From Oscillatoria sp. CS-180 (lineage in GTDB: Bacteria; Cyanobacteriota; Cyanobacteriia; Phormidesmidales; Phormidesmidaceae), in contig NZ_JAQMUB010000094.1 of NCBI RefSeq assembly GCF_028330965.1, forward strand, positions 1 to 64,000: DNA of 64,000 bases, written 5' to 3'. The notes beneath the pieces are model-generated. The model did not search any database, was not told the origin of the DNA, and saw only the letters and a list, made by a program, of their open reading frames with translations. Numbering within the stretch: position 1 is the first letter of the stretch; each line of letters starts with the position of its first letter. Positions 45,647-54,994 of this stretch are shown here, piece after piece. The position numbers and the translations under genes are program-made.

Positions 45647-47914
45647 TTATCGTGGATAGGCTCTGCTGATATCGGGAGCATCGTTGAAGTTCAATATTTC
45701 AGACACGACTTGAACTTCAATGATTTGTCCTGGTTCGACGGTCACGAGTGTAGGGGATTGAACAACGCCAGTTGCGGCCCCAATAGCAGCCCCACCTAAG
45801 AGACCTAAACCGGAGAAGCCTGCTAGCAAAGTCACAGCAGCGGCACCGATACCGGAGCCAATACCGACATTGGTGCCACTCACGTGGGTAGTGCCCACCA
45901 TCCAGTCCGATTCTGCCAGCAAAGGACGGCGATCGCTACCGTTGATGGTCATTTGGGTGACAAAGCGACGCCCACTCTCGTCAAACCCTTCAAATCGCCC
46001 CAATACCTGACTGCCTGACGGCAAAATTAACTCTCCCGTCTCAGGATGGTAAACGTTGCTAGTTACTAGCAAAATTTCGTAAATCGGGTCTTGGTGTTCT
46101 AAGACTAAAGGACTGTCGCCGACATATTGCAGGGCCAAACGGCTACCTTCTGGTACTGCCACTCCAGAACGATAGGACGTCGGCGCTGGCTCGGTCTCAA
46201 TGGACTTCGTTTGAGGTAGGGGGACGCCGAAGGGCAGCGTTCCATCCGCCTGAGGAACTGCAGGCGGCGGTGGAATACTAGGCTGCTCGACATTGACGGG
46301 CTGCTCCGTTTCCGGTAGGAAGGGCGGTGGCGCGGGATTGGAAGCGACCTCAACAGACGTAATCTCCGCTGAGGACGGTGGCGGTGGCACCACTGCGATC
46401 GCTGTATCACCAACTGCGGTAGGCGGCACAACGATCGTTCCAGAGGGGGAAACCGTGACCATGTCTTCGGGAGCAGGAGGAGCAACAGTAGCAGGAGTTT
46501 GCTCGATCGCTTCGCCCTCGGCAGGCGGTGTGAGGCTGGGCGGCACTGCTGTGGGAGACTCCACAATCGAGGGGTCGCTGCTCCAGTTGTCGGGAGGAAG
46601 CGGAATCGTAGGAATGTCCATGGAATTCATGGCTACTGTGTCATCCTCCGTGTCCATCCCAGGCGGGGGTGGTATTGCTCCGGATTGAGGTGCAGTGGAT
46701 GGCGGTGGTGCTTGAACGACAGGAGCGGTCGCGATCGCGTCAGGTTCCGGGGGCTGTACCTGGTTGGGAGATGTGGCGGGAAGGTCTGGGGCTGCTGACA
46801 CTTGAGGTGCCGCAGGCACGTCGGGCACTTCCGCAAGAGATGGCACTGATACGCGGGGAGCTGTGGAAGCCCCGGTTTCGTCCAAGCCTGATACGGCGAC
46901 AGAAGGCTGACTGCCTAGGGTGAACGGATCAATCGGCAACTGCTCGGGCGGAGAATCGGTCACGTTGTCAGCCCCTACCCCGGCCAAGACGGAAGCGTCA
47001 GTACTGACGCCCTGCATAGGATCTGGTCCGGTAGGCAAGCTGCGCACTGCACCCGTCATGGCTGAATTCGCGATCGTCGAAGGAGAGGTGGGGGTGGCCA
47101 GCGGTTCTGTCTCTGCCAGGTCTGGAACTGGAATCTCAATTGCAGTGGCTGCTCCATCAGCAGGATTGGCAGGGTTGATTGCTTGTGGAACATCGACGGG
47201 TAGCGCTGTATCTTCTGCTAGCGTGGCATCGTCTGACGATGTTTCCTCGGTAGGGATCGTCTCTGATTCTGACGCAGGTGCTACTTGAGGCAGGGGCTCT
47301 GTTGCCAATTGGGGTTCAGCACTAGGTTCTGGCAGTGGCTGAGTTTCAACGGGCTGAGGAGCTAGGTCAGCCGGTGGGCTAGCTTCGCTGGCGGGTGCGG
47401 CGGGTTGAGATGCGACCGGTGTCGGGGTCTCAACAGGAACAGGCTCAGCCGCGATCGTTCCGGTAGCATCATCTTGCAATAGGGGTTTTAGTGTCCACTC
47501 AGTTTGGCCGTTGCCGATATCCATGGCGGTCAATTCAGCATGGCGCGGATCGAGCAGCGTGTTGGGCGCAAACTCAAGGACAACTCGGGTGCCATTCTGC
47601 GTTTCTGACAATCGCACATAGCGAATGGCCCCAGAATACTCCTGGATGCGCTGCGTTTCTCCTAAAGCGGTTTGCGGCACATTGAGAACAATACGAGCAG
47701 GTTGTGCCAGCAAGAAAAAGTTTGGAGTGACCCCAGTTGGCAGTGTCACCGTTAGTTGATGCGTCGTGGTATCAAAGTCCCAATCGCGCAAGACGGCAGC
47801 TCTGGCCGGGGCGAATATGGCAGCACCTACCGTCATGGCGGCAAGGGCGATCGCTGATGGTGCCTGCCATGATCCAAAACTAGATTTAGAACTTCGACGT
47901 CTCCGGGGTACCAT
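45647..47914 (-). CDS. AMIN-domain, proline-rich, VirB10/TrbI-like envelope protein
   Basis: A ~755-aa exported or membrane-anchored protein. The N-terminal signal/anchor is SAIALAAMTVGAAIFAPARA. The AMIN domain (~40-150) has ARIVLNVPQTALGETQRIQE and AIRYVRLSETQNGTRVVLEF. Residues ~160-560 are Pro/Ala/Thr/Glu-rich low complexity. The C-terminal ~170 residues (LILPSGSQVLGRFEGFDESG, and GIGAAAVTLLAGFSGLGLLG) look like a TrbI/VirB10-type barrel with a glycine zipper. AMIN domains target proteins to peptidoglycan septa or the outer envelope. ATG 47914 follows GGGGGAGAAGG. Opposite-strand ORFs here are composition artefacts. Confidence 0.7.
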   Translation of the reverse strand: MVPRRRRSSKSSFGSWQAPSAIALAAMTVGAAIFAPARAAVLRDWDFDTTTHQLTVTLPTGVTPNFFLLAQPARIVLNVPQTALGETQRIQEYSGAIRYVRLSETQNGTRVVLEFAPNTLLDPRHAELTAMDIGNGQTEWTLKPLLQDDATGTIAAEPVPVETPTPVASQPAAPASEASPPADLAPQPVETQPLPEPSAEPQLATEPLPQVAPASESETIPTEETSSDDATLAEDTALPVDVPQAINPANPADGAATAIEIPVPDLAETEPLATPTSPSTIANSAMTGAVRSLPTGPDPMQGVSTDASVLAGVGADNVTDSPPEQLPIDPFTLGSQPSVAVSGLDETGASTAPRVSVPSLAEVPDVPAAPQVSAAPDLPATSPNQVQPPEPDAIATAPVVQAPPPSTAPQSGAIPPPPGMDTEDDTVAMNSMDIPTIPLPPDNWSSDPSIVESPTAVPPSLTPPAEGEAIEQTPATVAPPAPEDMVTVSPSGTIVVPPTAVGDTAIAVVPPPPSSAEITSVEVASNPAPPPFLPETEQPVNVEQPSIPPPPAVPQADGTLPFGVPLPQTKSIETEPAPTSYRSGVAVPEGSRLALQYVGDSPLVLEHQDPIYEILLVTSNVYHPETGELILPSGSQVLGRFEGFDESGRRFVTQMTINGSDRRPLLAESDWMVGTTHVSGTNVGIGSGIGAAAVTLLAGFSGLGLLGGAAIGAATGVVQSPTLVTVEPGQIIEVQVVSEILNFNDAPDISRAYPR

Positions 47915-48026
47915 ACCTTCTCCCCCACAATTTTCCGGTCTACATAAGGATATGCAGAATTTTAAGAATTGCAAGCGTAATATCAAATTGCGCTAGATAT
48001 AGCGTTTAGAGGAGAAGAAGGATGGG

Positions 48027-49640
48027 TTAAGTGCGATCGTGGTCTGAGTGGGTCTCCGATGACTTCATATTGCGAGCTTTTTGCTTCAGGCTGTCAACGT
48101 AATCGTCTACGCTAATGGTGCTATCTGCATCTTGAGAGGGGGTTGAAGAGGGACGGGTCGGTCTATCGTCTCCTGACTTCTGGGAGTTGGTTGTTGCTGC
48201 GCCGCTGCGCTTGTCTCGCAGTTCCTTCGCCTGAGATTGCAAGCGGGCAAAGTAGTCGGTGTCGGTGATCTCAGCAACTTGCTCTCCCACGCGCGTTTGA
48301 TCGATCTCAATCTCTAGGCGCAGCAAGCTTTTCATTTGTTTGTAAACCGCTTGACCGTAATCACTCTTGTTAAAACGGTCGAGCAACACCACACCGCCTG
48401 ACGCTAACAGCAAGGACAGGGCTGGTGGCACGAGTGGGATCCAACCCCCTTGAAGAAAGAAAAGATAACAAACGCCGTAAAGACCTCCCAGCAACACCAC
48501 GGCTCCCACAGCGTAGGGCAAAGGCCGCCGCACATACCAGGCAAAGAGGGCACCGCCTAATCCCCAAGCGATAATCCACCCGGCTTCTCCCAATGTGGAC
48601 CAGCCCCACAAGAGGGGACGGTCGTTCAAGACAGCCCTTAAAATTTGGCTGGTTGCTTGGGCGTGGACCATCACACCTGTCATGGTTTGACTATCGCGCA
48701 ATCCACCGCTGAACGGTGTGTAAAAGACGTCTTTGGCTTCGGGCGTAGTGGCGCCAATCAGAACAATGCGATCGCGAAATTGGTCGGGCGAGACCTGTCC
48801 CGCAAGCACTTCACTGAGGCTAACTTCTGGAATTGCACCATCAGACGCTTGGTAATTGAGCAGAATTTGATAGCCCTGCGCGTTGATGTTGCGGTAGCTA
48901 CCTGTGTTGGGACCTAAGCGAGAGAGAACCGTATCTCCCAATTTGAGTTCTTGGTTGGCCGTAAACTCTGGCTGGATGCCATCAGCCGCCAGGTAGCTCA
49001 GCGCTAGCTGCAAACTCAAAGACAGCAGCTGAGCATCAGGACTGTTGCACAGATGGGTGTTGGTGACATCGGAGTCCTCGGGTGGTGCCGCAACGAGTAA
49101 GCTCCGTCGCAAAATGCCGCCTTGATCAACTAATAAATCAGAAAAACCGACATATTCTTCAGGCACGCCTTGAGGTGGGGGAACGCCTGGATTCGCCGAA
49201 TCGCTCATTTTGCAAACGGGAAAAACGCGATCGCTGCTCTCTAGTTGTGTCACCAGAGCGGCTTGTCCTTCGCCGATGGGAACGTCTCGGAAAATATCTA
49301 AGCCAACAGCCCGAGGATTGCCTGCTAATACAATCTCCAAAACGTCTGCCAAAGTGCTGTCTTGAATTGGCCATTCCTGACGAGCCTGAATATCAGCCTC
49401 ACTGATGCCAACGACGAGAATGCGATCATCCGGCGTCGGGGCTGAACGCAGACGCATCATTTGGTCATAAACGCCCAGTTCCAGTCCCTGCAAAGCTCCG
49501 ACTGCTCTGAGACCTAATACGATAATGGCCGTTGAGACCGTTGAAATGACTGGTGGACGACAAACCCGACTCATCCAATCAAGTGGTTTCTGGACCCAAG
49601 GAGGAGAGTTTCGACCTTTGGGAGAGGGTGGAGTTACCAT
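48027..49640 (-). CDS. CHASE2-domain membrane protein without output domain
   Basis: A ~537-aa protein. One N-terminal membrane segment (VISTVSTAIIVLGLRAVGAL) precedes an extracytoplasmic CHASE2 sensor domain (~50-340, YDQMMRLRSAPTPDDRILVV). Three membrane segments follow (~350-430, AGWIIAWGLGGALFAWYV onward). The C-terminal ~110 residues are charged and disordered-looking, with no cyclase, kinase or GGDEF domain. CHASE2 next to DUF928 is a common cyanobacterial pairing, often near two-partner-secretion genes. No such exporter is present here. Confidence 0.82.
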   Translation of the reverse strand: MVTPPSPKGRNSPPWVQKPLDWMSRVCRPPVISTVSTAIIVLGLRAVGALQGLELGVYDQMMRLRSAPTPDDRILVVGISEADIQARQEWPIQDSTLADVLEIVLAGNPRAVGLDIFRDVPIGEGQAALVTQLESSDRVFPVCKMSDSANPGVPPPQGVPEEYVGFSDLLVDQGGILRRSLLVAAPPEDSDVTNTHLCNSPDAQLLSLSLQLALSYLAADGIQPEFTANQELKLGDTVLSRLGPNTGSYRNINAQGYQILLNYQASDGAIPEVSLSEVLAGQVSPDQFRDRIVLIGATTPEAKDVFYTPFSGGLRDSQTMTGVMVHAQATSQILRAVLNDRPLLWGWSTLGEAGWIIAWGLGGALFAWYVRRPLPYAVGAVVLLGGLYGVCYLFFLQGGWIPLVPPALSLLLASGGVVLLDRFNKSDYGQAVYKQMKSLLRLEIEIDQTRVGEQVAEITDTDYFARLQSQAKELRDKRSGAATTNSQKSGDDRPTRPSSTPSQDADSTISVDDYVDSLKQKARNMKSSETHSDHDRT

Positions 49641-49710
49641 AAGCACCAGCAGCTTGTGTTAAGCGTAAAAATTCCGTCAGTGTGTTTAGGCGATGGCTTA
49701 GAAAAAGCCG

Positions 49711-49733
49711 ATGACGCCTGATGTGGGCGTCAT
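49711..49733. repeat. Inverted repeat in the CHASE2/DUF928 spacer
   Basis: ATGACGCC and GGCGTCAT flank a 7-base loop. It lies in the 460-base divergent spacer between the CHASE2 and DUF928 genes, where it could be an operator or an mRNA hairpin. Nothing else in the spacer is recognisable; a 66-codon frame at 49721 looks non-coding. Confidence 0.4.
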
Positions 49734-50102
49734 TTAGAGCGTATTGTCCTGAGCGAGGCGTTGCGCCCCCATCGGTGACCTATGGTGCTGATAATAACTC
49801 TGGGATGCTCCCCTTTCTTGTCCGTAGAATCCAATTTTTTAGAGTCCTTTGCAATAGAGGACAGGCCAACCTCAGCTTTGTCATGATTGAGGCTCTGAAG
49901 GAATTCATTCAAGAACCGTAACAGTATTCCGTATTACTGAGGTTAGTCGGTGTATCTCTAGGTGACAATAGAGTCAATATTCAGGGACTCTATGATAATG
50001 GCTTAGGTATTTGAGGCCAAAGGTGAATAGCATCAATCGTTTTTGTGCCTTTTGGATTGATTTAATATTCTGTGTCTGCTGATATCTGGTTAATCAAGTT
50101 CT

Positions 50103-50843
50103 ATGAAATGCTGTCGTCACCCGCGTCCAATAGGATTCTCCGGCGCTGTCGGTCTCCTGTTGAGTATAGGAATCATGAGTATGGATCTGCCTGCGATCGC
50201 TCAGAGTCGATTACGGCTGCGACTGCCCGATATCAGTGCTCCAGGTAATCGTCAATCCGGATCAACTCGCAGTACTAGCTGTATTGCTCCCCGCGATAAC
50301 CTGATTTCTTTGGTTCCTCAGACCAACTATGGACAAACGGTAGAGGGTTACCCTACCTTTTACTTTTACCTGCCGCCGACAGAAGCGCGTCAGCTGAAGC
50401 TCGTTATGCTGAATGACGCCACTAATGAGTTCGTTTATGAAGGACGCTTTAGCATCCAAGCTAACTCTGGAATTGCCAGCGTCAGCTTGCCTAACAATGG
50501 CCTACAGAGACCACTGGAAGTCGGCCAGCGCTATGTTTGGTATCTTGCAGTCATTTGTGACGAGAATGACCCAAGTGCCGACGTTGTTGTAGAAGGCTAT
50601 GTTGAGCGAGTTGCGCCGATTGCCGCAGCTGATGAAGCATCGCCTACAGTATTACCGGCGATTTACGCAGAGGAAGGGCTGTGGTATGACGCAGTCAACG
50701 CCTCAGCTGAACTCAAAGAGGATGGCAGTTCTACAGAATGGGAGACTTTGCTGGAAGCGGTAGAACTCGATGATTTGATTGCTGTACCTTTGCTGACTCA
50801 TTTGAGTTTTCAGGAACAATCCGCTGCTTCGGACAGTCAATAA
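50103..50843 (+). CDS. DUF928 family exported protein
   Basis: A 246-aa protein with a signal peptide (AVGLLLSIGIMSMDLPAIAQ). The DUF928 core has SCIAPRDNLISLVPQ, YPTFYFYLPPTEARQLKLVM and RYVWYLAVICDENDPSADVV. A C-terminal part (AEEGLWYDAVNASAELKED) follows. It is probably periplasmic. The gene is often found beside CHASE2 or CHAT genes in cyanobacteria. Function unknown. Confidence 0.82.
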   Translation: MKCCRHPRPIGFSGAVGLLLSIGIMSMDLPAIAQSRLRLRLPDISAPGNRQSGSTRSTSCIAPRDNLISLVPQTNYGQTVEGYPTFYFYLPPTEARQLKLVMLNDATNEFVYEGRFSIQANSGIASVSLPNNGLQRPLEVGQRYVWYLAVICDENDPSADVVVEGYVERVAPIAAADEASPTVLPAIYAEEGLWYDAVNASAELKEDGSSTEWETLLEAVELDDLIAVPLLTHLSFQEQSAASDSQ

Positions 50844-50892
50844 CGCCAGCGCGATTGGTAACTCATTACGCTGAGGAGAGATTAATATCTTC

Positions 50893-52176
50893 TCAGCGTT
50901 TCTGATTTTGAGCAGCGGCACAGAAGGTTGCACAATACTGCTGATAGCCCCCCGGAAAGACGACGTTGAGAACCAGCGGATCAGACTGATCAAGAACATC
51001 TCCCGGCCCTTCAGTGACTGTTGGAGTGCCGTCATTGTTGACTACGTTTAGGGGTTTTCGATTCCTCAACTCACCGCCGCTACTGTCAACATAGACGACC
51101 ACATTGCCCACACTGAACGATCGCCCAATGGCTTGTATCAAATGTAAAAAGTTGCGATCGCTGCCACCTCGCTGAGCGATCACCTCGCCGTTAACGTGAG
51201 TTACCTTGCTGGTGACAGTATCCCCGACGCCAACCATTAAGGGCATGTGAGCAGGATCAAAGTGGTCTTCCACCAGCTGAATCAAAGCATTATGGTCGTG
51301 AGGTGCTGTGCGAACGCTAAAGTCAGGTCCAAGGGGATAAGTGCCTGTGCGCTGAGCATAGTAGCGATTGAGCAGCGCTAACACTCCAGCCTCTTTGATC
51401 GCCCCTCGCAGCATAAATTGAAAGTCAGTGGTGCCGGATTCTGAGGCTTGGCTCAACCAGACAATCTCTTTACCGCTCTCGTCCCGTCCGTGGTTGGGTG
51501 CATAGTGAACGAAAAAAGAAGCCGCTAGTCCTTGCTCAGCGGCTTCTGTCAGTAGATCGTCCATCAGCGACTGCATTGCTTTCTGCAACGCCACGTAGAT
51601 TTCGCGATCGCTGCCAATCTCTCCATGGAATGTGTTGAGGTTAGCCGTAGGTGACGCCACGTTGTCTAAAGCCGACGATTGAATACATCGCTCTAGCGTT
51701 GCTGCATCCAAACCCAGGTCGTGATTGGCCGCAAAGGTCTCTAGCGATCGACGAATGCGATGGGGCACGGTTTTAAGAAACGCTAGCTCAGCATCTGTCA
51801 CGCCTGGATGGTCTGTCACGCCATCGCGATCCTGCCACTGCACTCCTCCAGCCGCTAGACCCGGCAAGTATCGTCGCTGCTCACGGACTTGTTCAGTGTC
51901 ATTACCAAAAGCACGCTCAACAATACCGTTAACGCCCCGCCGTCCGATATGTTCGCCATTCGTCAGCACATAAAAATGACCTTCAAAGGCAGCGGTTGCC
52001 TTGACATAAGCCGGATCAATAGCTCGGTGTAGGGGATCTTTCACTAGCCCCATGCACACACCGTCCAAATCCTGAATGATAAGCAAGTTTTCTGTCGTTG
52101 CTAACAGATCACAGAAGCGATCGTGCTGCAAAGAAAACGTTTGCTTGTGCAAAGGCAGACTGATAGCAGAAGTCAT
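50893..52176 (-). CDS. stpA: Glucosylglycerol-3-phosphate phosphatase
   Basis: A 427-aa cytoplasmic HAD-type enzyme that dephosphorylates glucosylglycerol phosphate to the compatible solute glucosylglycerol. Recognisable stretches are LLIIQDLDGVCMGLVKDPLH (nucleophile Asp motif DLDGVCM), FYVLTNGEHIGRRGVNGIVE, and GVGDTVTSKVTH. I recognise this as the cyanobacterial StpA type by overall likeness, without a search. The synthase gene ggpS is not in the window. Its presence implies salt acclimation by glucosylglycerol. Confidence 0.82.
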   Translation of the reverse strand: MTSAISLPLHKQTFSLQHDRFCDLLATTENLLIIQDLDGVCMGLVKDPLHRAIDPAYVKATAAFEGHFYVLTNGEHIGRRGVNGIVERAFGNDTEQVREQRRYLPGLAAGGVQWQDRDGVTDHPGVTDAELAFLKTVPHRIRRSLETFAANHDLGLDAATLERCIQSSALDNVASPTANLNTFHGEIGSDREIYVALQKAMQSLMDDLLTEAAEQGLAASFFVHYAPNHGRDESGKEIVWLSQASESGTTDFQFMLRGAIKEAGVLALLNRYYAQRTGTYPLGPDFSVRTAPHDHNALIQLVEDHFDPAHMPLMVGVGDTVTSKVTHVNGEVIAQRGGSDRNFLHLIQAIGRSFSVGNVVVYVDSSGGELRNRKPLNVVNNDGTPTVTEGPGDVLDQSDPLVLNVVFPGGYQQYCATFCAAAQNQKR

Positions 52177-52370
52177 AGGAGCTAAAGAACGCTACTTCAG
52201 CCTCAGCCTACCAAGTGAACGAACATCTGTAGGTAGTCTCGACATTAAGATGAGCAGATATCCGAGCCAATAGCATGACGCAGGCGCAGCAGCCATTCCC
52301 ATCAGGCTGCATTACGGTCTTGTGAGACTTGCAGTCTCTGAATTATTTCACAAACCCGCTTTCGCCTTAC

Positions 52371-53471
52371 CTAAAAAGCGTACCGGATCTCACAGTACGG
52401 CAACTCCTGTCGCAATAGCTCAGTAAACTGCTCCACTAGTCTCCCCTTCAGTCCCCGCTTGTAGCGTACATTTCGTCCGCCTGTCTGCGAAAATTTCGTC
52501 TCTTGAATGTCAGGCTGCCAAAGCAGTTCTTCACCCTTGGGATGCCAGCCCAGGTTGACGTCATGCAGGCGGTCGTTATGAGTCAAGAAAATCACCTCAC
52601 ACTTCAGCTGCGCTTTAGCTTGGTCGTTCAACACGTCGTCTACCTGTCCGAACAGCTCCGCGTATTCCTCTAGCCAGCCGTCGTAATACACGACTGGGGC
52701 AAAGTTGAGATGTACCTCATACCCTGCCTCGACAAAATCATTGACGGCATGGATGCGATCGCGAATTGGAGACGTTCGAACATCAATAATTTGGGCCTTG
52801 GAATCAGGCATGAGGCTAAAACGAATGCGCGTTTTGCCTTGAGGATCGTAGTCAAGCAGCTGTCGATTGACGCACTTAGTTGCAAACGTGGCCTTGGCGT
52901 TCGGAATCCTGCGAAATAGAGCAACTATGTCTCGCACGTTGTCACAAATAGCAGCGTCAACTGAACAGTCACTGTTTTCGCCAATCTCATAAACCCAATC
53001 ACGGGGATCAACCTGATTAGGTTCAGGCTTGTTACCTTGCCGCTTAGCATGGCGCTCCGTATAGCCTAAAATTCGCTTAATGTTGACGAAGGTCGTGATG
53101 GGGTTAGCGAATCCCTTGCGTCGAGCAACATAGCAATACGCACAGGCCATCGCACAACCATTGGCATGAGAAGGTGCAACAAAGTCAGATGAGCGGCAAT
53201 TAGGTCGTGCCTGAATAGACTTTTTCGTGCCTAAAACGAGGACTGTCCGCTTAATGCGATTCCAATCGTCTACAGAACCTTCATTACCATGCAGGTCAGG
53301 GATCTTCCAGTGGGAAGGCACCTCAATCAAGGACGCCTCCGGATACTGAGTCAAGATATCTTGGGCACGCTGGTACTGAAATACATCTGGTTCGTGATAG
53401 ATCTCGCGAATATTAAGCAAGCGCTTGAGATGCAGATCACGTTGAGTCTGAGCTGTTTGAAGGGTAGTCAA
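52371..53471 (-). CDS. Spore photoproduct lyase-family radical SAM protein (A)
   Basis: A 366-aa protein. The radical SAM cluster motif is CAMACAYCYV (CxxxCxxC followed by Tyr), after GTKKSIQARPNCRSSDFVAP. ENSDCSVDA supplies a cysteine at about the place where the Bacillus enzyme has its hydrogen-donor Cys141. VHLNFAPVVYYDGWLEEYAE and a C-terminal LPYCEIRYAF follow. The Bacillus enzyme repairs the spore thymine photoproduct. Cyanobacteria do not sporulate, so the natural substrate is open. The start is TTG, with AAAGGA ~9 bases upstream. It is divergent from a second family member. Confidence 0.85.
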   Translation of the reverse strand: MTTLQTAQTQRDLHLKRLLNIREIYHEPDVFQYQRAQDILTQYPEASLIEVPSHWKIPDLHGNEGSVDDWNRIKRTVLVLGTKKSIQARPNCRSSDFVAPSHANGCAMACAYCYVARRKGFANPITTFVNIKRILGYTERHAKRQGNKPEPNQVDPRDWVYEIGENSDCSVDAAICDNVRDIVALFRRIPNAKATFATKCVNRQLLDYDPQGKTRIRFSLMPDSKAQIIDVRTSPIRDRIHAVNDFVEAGYEVHLNFAPVVYYDGWLEEYAELFGQVDDVLNDQAKAQLKCEVIFLTHNDRLHDVNLGWHPKGEELLWQPDIQETKFSQTGGRNVRYKRGLKGRLVEQFTELLRQELPYCEIRYAF

Positions 53472-53751
53472 AAAATGAGTCCTTTGAATGTCAGTACAGG
53501 TCTCGCGATCGCCCTGCTGCTTGCCCCTGACGATGACAGCACCAACAGGACTGCGAACTCACTGCCTTCACCGTAACGTGACTGTTGTGGAGGACAATTC
53601 TCCCAGTTTTCGTAAACACCGTCCGTCTTGGGGTGGATTATGTCCTATGGGTAACTCTGCCCTACAACTCAGCTGGAACCCTCATTTCAGAAGGGTTAAG
53701 CACCTTATTTTGTTGTCACACTATAACCACGGCGCTAGCCGATAGCGCTCT

Positions 53752-54891
53752 TTGCTGTTAATTGTCTTTTTTGTTTTGTCCAACTCTGTTTCTGCGATCG
53801 CCAACGCTCCTACCGTTTCCCAGACGCAGCCTGCCTCGGTCAACACGGCCTATCGCACCCGTCAGTGGAAGCCAGAGCAAGTTTTGTTTACCCCTGCTGC
53901 TTTGGATGAACCGTGGGGTCAGCAAATTTTGGAGCGTGTGCGATCGCTCGATCTGCCAGTTGAATTTCTTAAGGCCAACCGGATTACCGGTCTTCGAGGA
54001 GAGACTGAGCGAGAGACCTACTCAGTTGCTAAGCGCACGCTGGCAGTGGTAACAGCTCCCGCAAGTCAGCTTAAGCTGACTCCCATTCCACCCTCTGCCG
54101 ACTGGCAATTTCACTTAGCGCAGGGATGTCCAGCGCATTGTCAATACTGCTACTTGGCAGGTAGCTTGCAAGGGCCGCCCGCCATCCGGGTTTATGCTAA
54201 TCTGCCGCAGATTCTAGACAATTTGAAGCACTATGAGAAGTCTGATCGTGATACGTCCTACGAAGTAAGCTGCTACACCGATCCGCTGGGAATTGAGCAT
54301 TTAACAGGCAGCCTCGCTGAATGCATTCGTTATTTCGGCACCCGCGAAAGAGGCTACTTGCGTTGGGTGTCGAAGTTCGACAACGTAGACGGTTTGTTAG
54401 GGTTACCTCACAACGGTCATACTCGCTGTCGTTTCAGTATTAATGCAGCACCTGTTTCGCGCTTTTTGGAAGGTGGCACTGCTTCAATAGCGGAACGGCT
54501 ACAGGCGGTTCGTAAGCTTGCTTTACCGCGTGAGCAGGGCGGTGGCGGATATCCCATTGGCTTTGTCGTTGCTCCCATCATGCCGATTGAAAACTGGCAG
54601 GAAGAATACAGTCAGCTTTTGGATCAGGCTGCCAATACCTTAGATTTTGACTGCGATTTGACGTTTGAACTGATCTCTCATCGCTTTACGCCTGGATCTA
54701 AAGGGGTGTTGGAGCAGTGGTATCCCAACAGCAAACTGGACTTAGATGAGTCTAAGCGATCCGTTAAGCGCAACAAATTTGGCGGTACCAAATATGTCTA
54801 CGACAAAGACACCATGAAAACCCTCAAGGCGTTTTTTGAAGATGCGATCGCGCAGCGCTTTCCCAATGCTGAAATTCTCTACTGGACTTAA
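53752..54891 (+). CDS. Spore photoproduct lyase-family radical SAM protein (B)
   Basis: A protein of up to 379 aa. The radical SAM motif is QGCPAHCQYCYLAGSLQGPP. VSCYTDPLGIEHLTGSLAEC carries the likely H-donor Cys and the family's DPxGIEHLTG block. It also has FSINAAPVSRFLEGGTASIA and VAPIMPIENWQEEY. It is closer in motif spelling to Bacillus SplB than its divergent neighbour. No ATG exists near the N-terminus; TTG 53752 or 53776 are candidates and no good ribosome site is visible, so the start is uncertain. Pyrimidine-photoproduct repair is a possibility, not shown. Confidence 0.85.
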   Translation: MLLIVFFVLSNSVSAIANAPTVSQTQPASVNTAYRTRQWKPEQVLFTPAALDEPWGQQILERVRSLDLPVEFLKANRITGLRGETERETYSVAKRTLAVVTAPASQLKLTPIPPSADWQFHLAQGCPAHCQYCYLAGSLQGPPAIRVYANLPQILDNLKHYEKSDRDTSYEVSCYTDPLGIEHLTGSLAECIRYFGTRERGYLRWVSKFDNVDGLLGLPHNGHTRCRFSINAAPVSRFLEGGTASIAERLQAVRKLALPREQGGGGYPIGFVVAPIMPIENWQEEYSQLLDQAANTLDFDCDLTFELISHRFTPGSKGVLEQWYPNSKLDLDESKRSVKRNKFGGTKYVYDKDTMKTLKAFFEDAIAQRFPNAEILYWT

Positions 54892-54944
54892 ACGTGTCCA
54901 CCGCTAAGAATCACCAGCATATCTATGCAAAGGTTTAGTTCATA

Positions 54945-54972
54945 AGAAAAACGCCCCTTGGTATAGGGGCGT
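54945..54972 (-). terminator. Intrinsic terminator of the sigma factor gene
   Basis: On the minus strand, ACGCCCCT pairs with AGGGGCGT around a 6-base loop and is followed by TTTTTC. It lies 23 bases after the sigma factor stop. Confidence 0.85.
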
Positions 54973-54994
54973 CAATCACGCACGAAAAGTATAG

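Noticed and set aside
46105-47288. Long opposite-strand reading frames across the proline-rich envelope protein
   Set aside because: They are Gly/Val/Arg-rich mirror images of Pro/Ala/Ser codons; codon content fits the minus-strand gene with AMIN domain.
49721-49921. 66-codon frame in the CHASE2/DUF928 spacer
   Set aside because: Basic, irregular composition, starts inside an inverted repeat and has no ribosome site.
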